Of a DNA stretch of 52,898 nucleotides, positions 6,968 through 15,244 are shown piece by piece. The stretch comes from a virus. The stretch is taken from IMG/VR virus record IMGVR_UViG_3300020468_000009, positions 1 through 52,898 of that record; one strand, given 5' to 3'. The notes beneath the pieces were generated by a model that had not been told where the DNA came from, made no database searches, and saw only the letters and a program-made list of their open reading frames with translations. Position 1 is the stretch's first letter; each line of letters starts with the position of its first letter. Position numbers and translations under genes: made by a program.

Positions 6968-8902
6968 TTAAGCTCCAAATTTCATAAATCCTAATGCGTT
7001 GATACCAAACACTTCTGCAGAAGTTACATCAGTAACAACATTCTGTCTCGTTCCACGCACTGTAAGTATAGCATATTGAACTACACTTCCTACTTCTGTA
7101 TTAGATTGTACAGGATAGCTTATACTTTCTACAACACCTCTAATAATTTCATTAGGGTCAAAGATTTCAAGGGTAACAGCATCACCTTCTTTATCTCTTA
7201 ATGCATTGTACAAAGTATCTCCTAAACCTTTAACTTTAACTGGTTTTCTATTTGGTCTATTTACTCTGTCTGATATATTTATTGGTATTCTTGCTACAAC
7301 TAATTCTGGTCTTGCTAATGCTCGAAACTGTACAGATTTTACTTTAGGTGTATTAGCAGTATTAGAAGTTTTTAAAGTTATCTTACCTACTAAATATCTT
7401 GATACTTTTTCAATCTGAACTTCGTTGTCACCAGTACCTGTAGTTTGTGTTATAACATTATCAAAAGAACTATCTCCTGAGTTGTTTAATGATTCAAACT
7501 TTGTAGATACATCTATTTCAACACTTGTACCAGCAGTTAACAATTCTGTTGATACTTCTGCACCAACAAACTGTTTATTTTCTGCTGTAAAGAAATCTAC
7601 TGCAGGTAACAATAAAAAACCTTCAGATTCAAATACAGATGTTTGTGCAAATAAACCTGAGCCAGAAACTACAAAAGAAAACTTTTCATTTAATTTACAT
7701 ATTCCTGTAACTAATCCACCTGCTGCAGCTTTATAATATCTAGCAATACCAGCAGAAGGTAAATAGTATCTCCATAAAAAACTTGTTGAAGCAGATTCTT
7801 TTATACCTGTGTAAACAGAGTCTCTTGTTGCATATATTTTTTTTGGTGAAGCATCTATGTTATCAATATCCCATTCTTTTATTAATTGATTTTCTCCAAG
7901 AACATATAAGTCATCTGCTGTTTGTAAATTTGCTCTATATAATCTACCTATTTTTTTTGCTGTAGTTTGGTCTTCTCTAGTTCCATAAAATACAATTCCA
8001 TTTGATTCTGCAATACAAGTAGGAATTTCATTAGTAATTTCTGTTTGTCCTTTTAGTGTAAAAGAGCCAGATACATCTTTAAAAGAATATATTCTTCCAT
8101 CTGTGGCTGTAGCTAATACAACAGCACCAGCATCAACTACATCTGTCCAAGTTTCACCAGATGCTAAAGTAACTAATACTGAACTTACAGTTGTAGCACC
8201 ATCATATTCATAAATGCCTGTACCTGCAGATACTAAAAACTTTCCTTTAACTGACCATATACCATCAAATTGATGTGCTGTTGACTTTTGTGTAGAAGTA
8301 CCTGAAGAATTTAACGTTTCTATTTCTCCTGCAGAAGAACCGTTATTAGCAACCATATACAATAAATCTCCATGTGCAGCCATACCTTTAATTTGTTGAC
8401 CACCAGTAATTCCATGAGATTGTGCTGAATAGGTTTCACCACCATCATCTGATTTATATAATGTTGCATCATCTGAAACGTATATAGTAGTTCCTACTTG
8501 TGCAAGGTAGTTATCAGCATCACTTGATGAAAGACTTCTTAAATTTGTAGTTGTGTTTAGTAATGATATATTGTAAGAATTACCTAAGTCTTTTCCAAAT
8601 ACATCAACACCTGAACTATCCCAGAATCTTATTGTATCTTTTTCTGTACCGTCTCTTCTATGAGCACTATCTAAATTAGAACCACCACTAAAATCATTTC
8701 TTGAAAATACTCTACCTAAGTTTGATGTAAAGTCTTCTGCATTCTGTCTAACATTTACTTGTCCACCTTCAACATCTGAAGATTGAATAGTCATATCTCT
8801 TCCAGGTCCTACAGCAGCTCTTAATAACATATCGTCTAGTTTTATGTCATATCCATATCTTTTTGGATTACTTATGTTTATTGTTGTTGCTACTCTAGGC
8901 AT
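6968..8902 (-). CDS. Large tail/nozzle-like protein with beta-propeller repeats
   Basis: 644 residues. The N-terminus (NPKRYGYDIKLDDMLLRAA) is followed at about 130-370 by repeated strands with Asp-rich turns, including YKSDDGGETYSAQSHG, a BNR/Asp-box type repeat. This suggests a beta-propeller. The C-terminal 110 residues (DAVTLEIFDPNEIIRGVVESI...AILTVRGTR) resemble the end of minor tail proteins. In short-tailed phages the tail nozzle combines a propeller with tube domains, so a nozzle or hub role is plausible. It overlaps the upstream gene by 8 bases. Confidence 0.72.
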   Translation of the reverse strand: MPRVATTINISNPKRYGYDIKLDDMLLRAAVGPGRDMTIQSSDVEGGQVNVRQNAEDFTSNLGRVFSRNDFSGGSNLDSAHRRDGTEKDTIRFWDSSGVDVFGKDLGNSYNISLLNTTTNLRSLSSSDADNYLAQVGTTIYVSDDATLYKSDDGGETYSAQSHGITGGQQIKGMAAHGDLLYMVANNGSSAGEIETLNSSGTSTQKSTAHQFDGIWSVKGKFLVSAGTGIYEYDGATTVSSVLVTLASGETWTDVVDAGAVVLATATDGRIYSFKDVSGSFTLKGQTEITNEIPTCIAESNGIVFYGTREDQTTAKKIGRLYRANLQTADDLYVLGENQLIKEWDIDNIDASPKKIYATRDSVYTGIKESASTSFLWRYYLPSAGIARYYKAAAGGLVTGICKLNEKFSFVVSGSGLFAQTSVFESEGFLLLPAVDFFTAENKQFVGAEVSTELLTAGTSVEIDVSTKFESLNNSGDSSFDNVITQTTGTGDNEVQIEKVSRYLVGKITLKTSNTANTPKVKSVQFRALARPELVVARIPINISDRVNRPNRKPVKVKGLGDTLYNALRDKEGDAVTLEIFDPNEIIRGVVESISYPVQSNTEVGSVVQYAILTVRGTRQNVVTDVTSAEVFGINALGFMKFGA

Positions 8903-9884
8903 AAGTAATTTTATTTAAGGCAACTGGTTCTGGATATCTAGCTCTTAAATCTTTCCTTGATTGTTCTATTAAATCACTTTGATATCTTAGTAATGATGTT
9001 CTTATGTTAGCTGCAGAGTTTACTGGAAATGTTGATGTAGCTAATTGGTCAGATATATAATCTGCAGTTGCAGTAGGAATATCACGTCCAGCTATAAGTT
9101 GTGCTGCTACGCCTGCCATAATTATAGGTTCATATTCATTTTCTAATCCTATTGTTGCTAGAGTATCTGCTTCAGCTGTTGGCTCTATAAATTTCTTTTT
9201 AAATGTAACAAAAACTGTATGACCTGATGATACTCCATATACTTGTAAAGCATTTACTTTATTAGGTCCATTATTACTGTATGTTATAGTTTGTGAATTA
9301 CCATCAGAATCTGTATAAGTAAATGGGTTTGGTAAATCAACAAGCTCAACAGCAACACCTTGATATACAATTCCTGTTTCATCAGAACCTGCAGAAAAAT
9401 CTGTCATTTGTGATATAGCACTAATCGGTGCTACTAAATAATTATCATTAGTTCCACCTAAAGGAATATACCCAACTTTAGCTGATACTGATTTAGTTTC
9501 TACTGCAAATAATGTTGGATATAAATTTTTAATTTGGTCACAAACTGCATCAAAAACATTCTTTCTTGGAAAAGGTGGTGCTATTTTAATAATGTCTCCT
9601 GCTGTATGTGCTACTGCAGTAGTTCCTTTTGCACCTCTTTTAACAGTTATAGTATTTGTAACTGAATTTAAATCAGTACATATCATAAGTTCTTGATTTA
9701 TTTCTACTACTGTACCCTTATCTAATGCGTCCTCTTCTTCAATAGATAACATATCTCCATCGAATACAATACTTGAAATTGAATCATTGACACCTGTAGA
9801 CAATGTTGTATAACTTACTAAATCGTCCATAGGTTCTAGATACTCTCTAAAGGTTCTATCTACGAGATTACCAATATTAGCCAT
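8895..9884 (-). CDS. Probable head-tail connector or tail protein
   Basis: 329 residues, directly after the capsid block. The first 50 residues are helical; then a ring-like beta segment (GTVVEINQELMICTDLNSVTNTITVKRG), then PFPRKNVFDAVCDQIKNLYPTLF. The last third is helical (YQSDLIEQSRKDLRARYPEPV). The position between capsid and the propeller protein is where connector or adaptor proteins lie. Family not identified with certainty. Confidence 0.65.
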   Translation of the reverse strand: MANIGNLVDRTFREYLEPMDDLVSYTTLSTGVNDSISSIVFDGDMLSIEEEDALDKGTVVEINQELMICTDLNSVTNTITVKRGAKGTTAVAHTAGDIIKIAPPFPRKNVFDAVCDQIKNLYPTLFAVETKSVSAKVGYIPLGGTNDNYLVAPISAISQMTDFSAGSDETGIVYQGVAVELVDLPNPFTYTDSDGNSQTITYSNNGPNKVNALQVYGVSSGHTVFVTFKKKFIEPTAEADTLATIGLENEYEPIIMAGVAAQLIAGRDIPTATADYISDQLATSTFPVNSAANIRTSLLRYQSDLIEQSRKDLRARYPEPVALNKITYA

Positions 9885-9892
9885 TGGTTCTC

Positions 9893-10225
9893 CTAACTAT
9901 GTCTAAAGTGTAATGTTAAACTTCTATCTGCTGCTTCATTTCCGTCAGATGTAATTCTAATGTAACCATTGCTAGCAAAAGCCCAACCTGATGGGTCAAC
10001 TCTTAAAATGTCTCCAGCTGAAACTGTATAAGTTACATCAGTTCCATCTGTTTCTTTTACATCAACCCAAGTGCTATTGTCCATTGCGAAGTCAAATGAA
10101 ATATTAGAACCTGTCATTGCTGCTGGAAATTGTATACCACAAAGTAACATTCCTTCAGTTTGTACTCCAAGAGAGTTGCTGTTATCTGCAGAAATATCTA
10201 TTAAACATGTTTTTGATTTAATCAT
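9893..10225 (-). CDS. Small virion protein next to capsid (possible head decoration)
   Basis: 110 residues, nearly all beta strands and turns: CLIDISADNSNSLGVQTEGM, FDFAMDNSTWVDVKETDG, AGDILRVDPSGWAFASNG, SLTLHFRHS. No helices or basic patches. It is the first gene after the capsid terminator-like hairpin. Head decoration or a neck component would fit; neither is shown. Confidence 0.65.
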   Translation of the reverse strand: MIKSKTCLIDISADNSNSLGVQTEGMLLCGIQFPAAMTGSNISFDFAMDNSTWVDVKETDGTDVTYTVSAGDILRVDPSGWAFASNGYIRITSDGNEAADRSLTLHFRHS

Positions 10226-10250
10226 ATCTTCCTTACTATAGCAGAAGAAA

Positions 10251-10274
10251 AGGGTGGAGGTGGAGTTCCACCCT
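10251..10274 (-). terminator. Leaky intrinsic terminator after the capsid gene
   Basis: Read on the minus strand, AGGGTGGA and TCCACCCT form a perfect 8-bp stem with an 8-nt loop, followed by TTTTCTT. It lies 17 bases past the capsid stop and before a co-directional tail gene, so it probably reduces rather than stops read-through, giving more capsid than tail mRNA. Confidence 0.7.
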
Positions 10275-10290
10275 AATCTTCAATATTAAA

Positions 10291-11418
10291 TTATGCTACT
10301 GCTTGAATTTTGCAGTGATATGAAGGAGGTCCGAACTCGAATCCCATCTCCATATAAATTGCTTTTCCAATTCTAGCGTTTGCATCTTGGTCAATGTCAC
10401 GTACGAACACAGTTCCATATCCAGGGATATTGGTAAATACTGGTTGTACATAAGCTAAGTCTAAGATGAAAGCAGTTCCTGTTGGTATAATATCAGGGTC
10501 AATAACCATCAATCCGATTGAACCGAATGGTGTAATGACTGTATCAATGTCAACTCCTGCAACATTTCTATCTCTAGGAATAATTGCACCTGCTATATCA
10601 ACTGTACCTTTAACAAGTTCATTGTTAAGGTCTAGTAATTGTTTTGGACTAACAGCAAGAACAGGTTGTGTCATTGGTGCATGGTTGTCATACATTCTCT
10701 TTAACGCACCTGAAATGGTGGCGAAAGAGATGACTTGTGCTGAACCAGTTCCGTCACCTGAAGAGTCATTGTAGAAACAGTTACCGCCTAATGGGTTAAC
10801 TGCTGCTGAGTTGTCTGCGTTCTTGCCTATGGAAATCCATACGTCAAGACCGTACATTTCTCTAGTTCCTGACCCAGGTGTTACGTTAGCACCATCTGAG
10901 AAAGAACCATTGAATGCGAACCACTCAACTTCTCTTGCTACTTTTTCCATTGCTTTTTCCATTTGGAAAGCAAATTCGTCTGCCACTGGGCTACCACCAA
11001 AGAAAGCCAATTTGTCTGCAGCTGTTGTTGTTCCGTCTCCATCGGAGGTGTTTACAATGTTAGCTGACAAATCAAATGGGTTTTGATTAGCAGTAGATGC
11101 CAAAGCGGTATATGTCATTTGTACACCCTTGTGAAAGATTTGTGTTACATAGGTATATGCAGCCCTGTCTCTTCCAAGATATTCTGTAGGTGTTGCACCT
11201 TCTTGTCCTTTAGTAGGCTCGGCTGAAATGGTTGCATTATCTTCTACTTGGACTTGCCAATATGTAGAGCTAATACTTTTACCACCATTCAAACCACCAA
11301 CTGCGGATAGTAAAGGTGTTCTTTGACCACCAACTTTGAACAATTCACCAGCGAAGTTATTAATTGTTTGTGCATAAATACTGTTGTTCGTTAAAGAACC
11401 ACCTTGTATTGCTGGCAT
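10291..11418 (-). CDS. Major capsid protein (haplotype 1)
   Basis: 375 residues. GAGGAG lies a few bases before the ATG. The sequence has the usual HK97-like layout for marine phages: a N-terminal arm (INNFAGELFKVGGQRTPLLSAVGG), EDNATISAEPTKGQEGATPTEYLGRDRAAYTYVTQIF, an EKVAREVEWFAFNGSF helix, and a C-terminal GLMVIDPDIIPTGTAFILDLAYVQPVF segment. It follows a coiled-coil scaffold gene. The second copy has a different start (MADIS versus MPAIQGG) and about 20 substitutions in the first 165 residues; the rest is identical. Confidence 0.88.
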   Translation of the reverse strand: MPAIQGGSLTNNSIYAQTINNFAGELFKVGGQRTPLLSAVGGLNGGKSISSTYWQVQVEDNATISAEPTKGQEGATPTEYLGRDRAAYTYVTQIFHKGVQMTYTALASTANQNPFDLSANIVNTSDGDGTTTAADKLAFFGGSPVADEFAFQMEKAMEKVAREVEWFAFNGSFSDGANVTPGSGTREMYGLDVWISIGKNADNSAAVNPLGGNCFYNDSSGDGTGSAQVISFATISGALKRMYDNHAPMTQPVLAVSPKQLLDLNNELVKGTVDIAGAIIPRDRNVAGVDIDTVITPFGSIGLMVIDPDIIPTGTAFILDLAYVQPVFTNIPGYGTVFVRDIDQDANARIGKAIYMEMGFEFGPPSYHCKIQAVA

Positions 11419-11441
11419 TTTAATCTCCTCTTATAAATTGT

Positions 11442-11924
11442 TTACTTGTCTTGTTCTTTAAGAGTATCTAACATACGCAATTTTGCATTGATAGAATCTC
11501 TTGTACTTGTGTTGGAATCATTAATGAAGTTGTTGAACTCTTGTGATATATCAACAGGCTCAGCATTAACACCAAGTTTATTAAGCTGTTCAACTCTTCC
11601 TTGAGCTTCAGTAACATTATCTGCAACTTTGTTTTCAACGATAGGTTCAGCATTAATAGCATCACCAAACTCATTACTAACAAAATCTTTGATATCATTT
11701 ACATTCATATCTCCATCGTAAAGTTTTGTTACAGCTTTTCCGATACCTTTGTCAGCTTCTAAACCTAATGACTCTAATGCAGTATTCATGGCTTGTGCCT
11801 TGAATGCTTTGTTCTCAGCTTTAAGTTTTTTAAACTCATCTCTAAGTTGCTTTATATTGTCATTAGAATCTAAAACTTCTTCAATTTTATCTTCTGTAGC
11901 TTGGTCTAATTTATTTTCTTCCAT
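11442..11924 (-). CDS. Capsid scaffold protein (haplotype 1)
   Basis: 160 residues from the ATG at 11924, which has CGGAGA at the right distance; the upstream in-frame ATG at 11948 has no ribosome site. Highly charged: a coiled coil at about 25-55 (IKQLRDEFKKLKAENKAFKAQ), a linker and a C-terminal helix (STRDSINAKLRMLDTLKEQ). Lengths, charge and place just before the capsid gene are those of phage scaffolds, where the C-terminal helix contacts the capsid protein. Confidence 0.82.
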   Translation of the reverse strand: MEENKLDQATEDKIEEVLDSNDNIKQLRDEFKKLKAENKAFKAQAMNTALESLGLEADKGIGKAVTKLYDGDMNVNDIKDFVSNEFGDAINAEPIVENKVADNVTEAQGRVEQLNKLGVNAEPVDISQEFNNFINDSNTSTRDSINAKLRMLDTLKEQDK

Positions 11925-12102
11925 TATTTTCTCCGTTTTCTCTAGCATATAAAGAATCCCATATACATAATCGCTAGGTAATTAAAGGGATTTCACAAGG
12001 ATTTATGAATATCAAACAACACACCTTGGTTGTGTCATCGCGTTTGCAGCCCTATATTTAGTGTGCCGAATCCTGCCAGGCACTACATCTAGTATAGCAG
12101 GT
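11925..12102 (-). promoter_or_regulatory. Untranslated leader of the scaffold-capsid transcript
   Basis: About 150 bases between the promoter and the scaffold start with no gene. It can form two small stem-loops on the minus strand, around AGTGCC/GGCACA (12059-12084) and ACACAACC/GGTGTGT (12025-12046). A TATAGGG string occurs at about 12052-12058 (minus strand). Such a leader could stabilise the abundant capsid mRNA; this is inference. Confidence 0.4.
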
Positions 12103-12117
12103 TTACTGTTCTGTCAA
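12091..12117 (-). promoter_or_regulatory. Sigma-A type promoter for scaffold and capsid
   Basis: Minus strand: a perfect TTGACA (12112-12117), a 15-base spacer and TATACT (12091-12096) preceded by TGC, the extended -10 signature. It sits at the end of the 357-residue gene and points to the scaffold and capsid. The short spacer is unusual but an extended -10 often compensates. It would give the capsid block its own transcript. Confidence 0.65.
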
Positions 12118-13176
12118 GCCAGTTACAGCACCTTGTCTATTTTGTCTAGCACCTGTTGCTGCTGCACTAGCTGATTCTGCTTGTGCTGATAATGAACCTA
12201 CTTGGTCCATAAAATCAGTATCTGGTGCTGCACCAAACTCTGCAAATTCTAATGCGGAGTATGTTTCATCAGGTCTATTAAATCTTCTTGCTAATCTTGA
12301 TGCTGTGATTGCTCTAGCAGATGCTGTTTCAAATTCTCCAGCTGCTCTTTGTGCAGTAATACCACCACCAATTAATCTTTGTACTGCATCAAAATCTATA
12401 TCTTCTCCAGTTACTCTTTCAAAAGTTGCACTTATCTGTGATACATTTAATCTTCTATTTAATATTTGTGCATTTACTTCTGGGTCTATAGCCAAAGCAA
12501 CAAGTGTTGAAGCTTTTGGTTCTACAAACTCACCAAGTTCTTGTGAGTAATATTGTTGATATTGCCCAAGAATTTGTGATTTTTGGTCATCAGGAACAGC
12601 GTCTATTGTTTGTTGTACTGCACTTAATCTCTGTCTCATTTCATCAGGTGAAACATTGTTAGCTAATAGTTTTGGAAATACTGTATTAATATTTTCTTTT
12701 GCATAACCACCTAAATTAAATTCATTAAAATGTACAATCACAGCTTCTTTATTTTGCAGATACTGTGCCTCTGTCATTCTTAAAGAACCATCTGTTCTTT
12801 GTATACCCTCAAACATTTCATTGTATTCTGGTGCTCTACGCATAGCAGCTAAGGCAAAGGTTTCTTTTCCTGATTGAATATACCCATCAACATAAGCTTT
12901 TATAAGTTTTTCACCTCTTTGTGGGTCTAACTTTGTAATGTAAGGTAATAATACTTTTGCTTGTTCTACTGTAAAATTAGCAGAAAAAGAATCTTGTAAA
13001 GTACTCTCTGGTTCTGCAGAGGTATTACCTTTAAAATTTGCTCCTCCAGCTGTATAAGATGCTGCTTCTGCTTCAGCAAAGTTTGTTGTATATCCACCAT
13101 CTCTAATCATTATTTTTGCACGCTCTGAATCTACTTCATAACCTTCAAGAAAATCTTTTCTATATACTTTTACCAC
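12103..13176 (-). CDS. Putative internal virion protein (357 aa)
   Basis: Mostly helical and Gln/Ala-rich (YLQNKEAVIVHFNEFNLGG, VQQTIDAVPDDQKSQILGQYQQYY, LSAQAESASAAATGARQNRQ). No membrane segment or signal peptide. It is the last of a five-gene series of large proteins between portal and scaffold, coupled by overlapping codons at 13176. In short-tailed phages, ejected internal proteins occupy a similar place. A small acidic N-terminal head may bind its partner. No domain is recognised. Confidence 0.6.
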   Translation of the reverse strand: MVKVYRKDFLEGYEVDSERAKIMIRDGGYTTNFAEAEAASYTAGGANFKGNTSAEPESTLQDSFSANFTVEQAKVLLPYITKLDPQRGEKLIKAYVDGYIQSGKETFALAAMRRAPEYNEMFEGIQRTDGSLRMTEAQYLQNKEAVIVHFNEFNLGGYAKENINTVFPKLLANNVSPDEMRQRLSAVQQTIDAVPDDQKSQILGQYQQYYSQELGEFVEPKASTLVALAIDPEVNAQILNRRLNVSQISATFERVTGEDIDFDAVQRLIGGGITAQRAAGEFETASARAITASRLARRFNRPDETYSALEFAEFGAAPDTDFMDQVGSLSAQAESASAAATGARQNRQGAVTGLTEQ

Positions 13177-14519
13177 TATAAACTCCTAACTACTGGACCA
13201 CCTAATGACTTATTCATAAGGTCTGCTACGCTATACCCAAAAAATTCATTACCTGTATCATAGGCATTTTGTCTAAAGTTTATAGCTGATGTATTGTAAT
13301 CATTTTGAAACTGTGATAAAAAGAAATCTGATTCTTCATCTGGTGATTCTCCATAGATTGAAGCATAAAGTTTTATATAAGGTGCTGCTACTTTATTGTA
13401 GTTTAAACCTTTTCCTGCAAATCTTTCAAAGTATGGATTGTTGTCAAATAAATTTTGATAGTATGCATTTACGCTTTCTTCTCCTTCAGTTGCAAATAAC
13501 ATAGCACCTTTTCTTTTATCTGCTTCTGATAACCCATTAAATGCACCTGCACCTAAATATGAAATACCTTTTGCATTGTTTTTATTGTTATAAATAAAGT
13601 CAGATAAATCTAATCCAGAACTATCTGCAGTCAACTTTGTTTGCTGATTTTTAAACAAATTATAAAATGGACTGTCAACAGCCACTTCATATCCATCAAT
13701 GTTCTCTACATAACCTAAAAATTTAGGAAGTAGTGCAACAGAAATTTGTCCTTCCACAGCTCTTTGCAATAGCTGCTCATATAGTTCTGGATTGTCTTTT
13801 TTGTAGTCACTTGGATTAATACCTAATCTAACAAAAGCTCCATCAAGTTGTGTTGCTCTTGTTTCACGTAAAGCTAATAACTTTTGATTTGGCTTTCCGT
13901 TTATTGTGTAACCTTCAGTTCCTAATGCATTTAAATATTGTATTGTTTCTGTTGTATAAGGTGCTTGTATTTCTAATAATCTTGGGTCATCTTCTGATAT
14001 TGGTGTGCCATTTATAATAAAATCAAATAATAATTCCATACCTGGATAATCTGTATTACCATCTTCATCTACTACTGCATCAAAAAACCAAGGAGCTACA
14101 TCTTCATAAAGTAGTATTCTGTCATCAAATGTTTCTCCTGGACTCCAGTTGTCTAGATTTGCATACTTACCAGATATATCACCAACCATAAGAACATCTT
14201 CACCTAACAATATTCCAGGTGCTGTTGTAACTGCTCTTGGTCCTACTCTTTTATTTCCTGCAATCGTATCGCCAAAACCATAAGGGTTATATTTTTTTCC
14301 AGCATTGTATGCTAAGTAAGAAGTTCCTTGTGGTTCATCAAGAGTAGAAGATATATCCCAAAGAAAATAATAAAAGTCTCCATCATAATAAACTTCTTCA
14401 GGTGTAGGTTTATTTGAATACGAAAATATACCAGCACTTGCTGTATTTACTTCTGTGTTATCAGAAGTTTTAAAATCTGCTAAAGTATCTACAGTAGGTT
14501 CTGCTGTATTTTCAGACAT
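13176..14519 (-). CDS. Putative internal virion protein (447 aa)
   Basis: 447 residues, acidic, rich in Tyr, Asn and Asp. The N-terminus is disordered (SENTAEPTVDTLADFKTSDN); aromatic repeats follow (VYYDGDFYYFLWDISS). The middle includes helical RLGINPSDYKKDNPELYEQLLQRAVEG. One-base overlaps at both ends tie it to its neighbours. No enzymatic motif seen. Its context suggests a particle-internal or ejection protein, which is not proven. Confidence 0.6.
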   Translation of the reverse strand: MSENTAEPTVDTLADFKTSDNTEVNTASAGIFSYSNKPTPEEVYYDGDFYYFLWDISSTLDEPQGTSYLAYNAGKKYNPYGFGDTIAGNKRVGPRAVTTAPGILLGEDVLMVGDISGKYANLDNWSPGETFDDRILLYEDVAPWFFDAVVDEDGNTDYPGMELLFDFIINGTPISEDDPRLLEIQAPYTTETIQYLNALGTEGYTINGKPNQKLLALRETRATQLDGAFVRLGINPSDYKKDNPELYEQLLQRAVEGQISVALLPKFLGYVENIDGYEVAVDSPFYNLFKNQQTKLTADSSGLDLSDFIYNNKNNAKGISYLGAGAFNGLSEADKRKGAMLFATEGEESVNAYYQNLFDNNPYFERFAGKGLNYNKVAAPYIKLYASIYGESPDEESDFFLSQFQNDYNTSAINFRQNAYDTGNEFFGYSVADLMNKSLGGPVVRSL

Positions 14520-15244
14520 TATCTCCTCATCGCTTCTAATATTGAGTCACTCAATATACCTTTTAGTTTAATCGAAGCTTTCCAAGCTCGTTGTTTTTTT
14601 CTAAGTTCAGCTTCTGTAAATACTATTCTTTTATCTTTTGGTATAGGTTTACCATCTACAAGTAATCTACCTGTACCAGGTTCTCTATCTGGTGTATAGA
14701 GCCTATCAGGGTCTACAGCATCTGGTGGTATATTTAGTTCATCTATCTTCTCGTATGTGTATTGTCTTGCATAATCAATGAATTGTGGTGTTCTTGGATT
14801 AGTAACAAAACTATCCCAAGTAGACCAGTTGTCATATCCATTTGCACTTTGCAAGACAATCAAATATGCTTTAGCTGCTAATGTTGGATTTTCTGATATT
14901 AGTTCACTTAGCTTAGGTCCATCAATATCTCGAAACTCAGGGACAAATTTATTATTTATAACTGTAACATCTACAGCACTTGTATCTTTACCCCAAGTTG
15001 TTTCATAAATTTGAGCTGGAGAATAAGATTTTTCTTCTCCTATAGCTTTTCCCATGCCTGGACCATCTTTATCAACTTGATTACCTTTCCTCCATTCAGC
15101 AGCAGATATAGCAATCATATTGTGTAAAACTTGTAAATCTTCTGATGGGTCTAAATCTAATGGCATACCTGCTTCTTTTAATTCAACTGCTGCAGCTACT
15201 ATTTCATTTATCCAATCTATCCATGGAATTTGTTCTCCATCCAT
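14519..15244 (-). CDS. Putative internal virion protein (241 aa)
   Basis: 241 residues. Helical N-terminus (IDWINEIVAAAVELKEAGMPLDLDPSED), a central KLSELISENPTLAAKAYLIVLQSANGYDNW segment and a basic C-terminus (RKKQRAWKASIKLKG). Start and stop overlap both neighbours by one base. No known domain recognised; grouped with the neighbouring large proteins by position and coupling. Confidence 0.6.
   Translation of the reverse strand: MDGEQIPWIDWINEIVAAAVELKEAGMPLDLDPSEDLQVLHNMIAISAAEWRKGNQVDKDGPGMGKAIGEEKSYSPAQIYETTWGKDTSAVDVTVINNKFVPEFRDIDGPKLSELISENPTLAAKAYLIVLQSANGYDNWSTWDSFVTNPRTPQFIDYARQYTYEKIDELNIPPDAVDPDRLYTPDREPGTGRLLVDGKPIPKDKRIVFTEAELRKKQRAWKASIKLKGILSDSILEAMRR

Larger units (their letters stand above)
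1..11717. repeat. Wrap-around copy 1 of the terminal redundancy
   Basis: This segment corresponds to 42184-52898 at an offset of 41183. All encoded proteins are identical from the fourth-paralog gene near 1390 to the middle of the capsid gene near 10917. Point differences and small indels appear on both outer sides. This is best explained as one genome unit of about 41.2 kb read past its own start, with two strain haplotypes joined, rather than a true 10-kb duplication. By-eye base comparison was done in spots, not exhaustively. Confidence 0.9.

Noticed and set aside
1-11717. True biological duplication of the virion genes
   Set aside because: Identity in the middle, divergence at both outer edges and a constant 41183 offset fit a circular genome read twice with two haplotypes much better.
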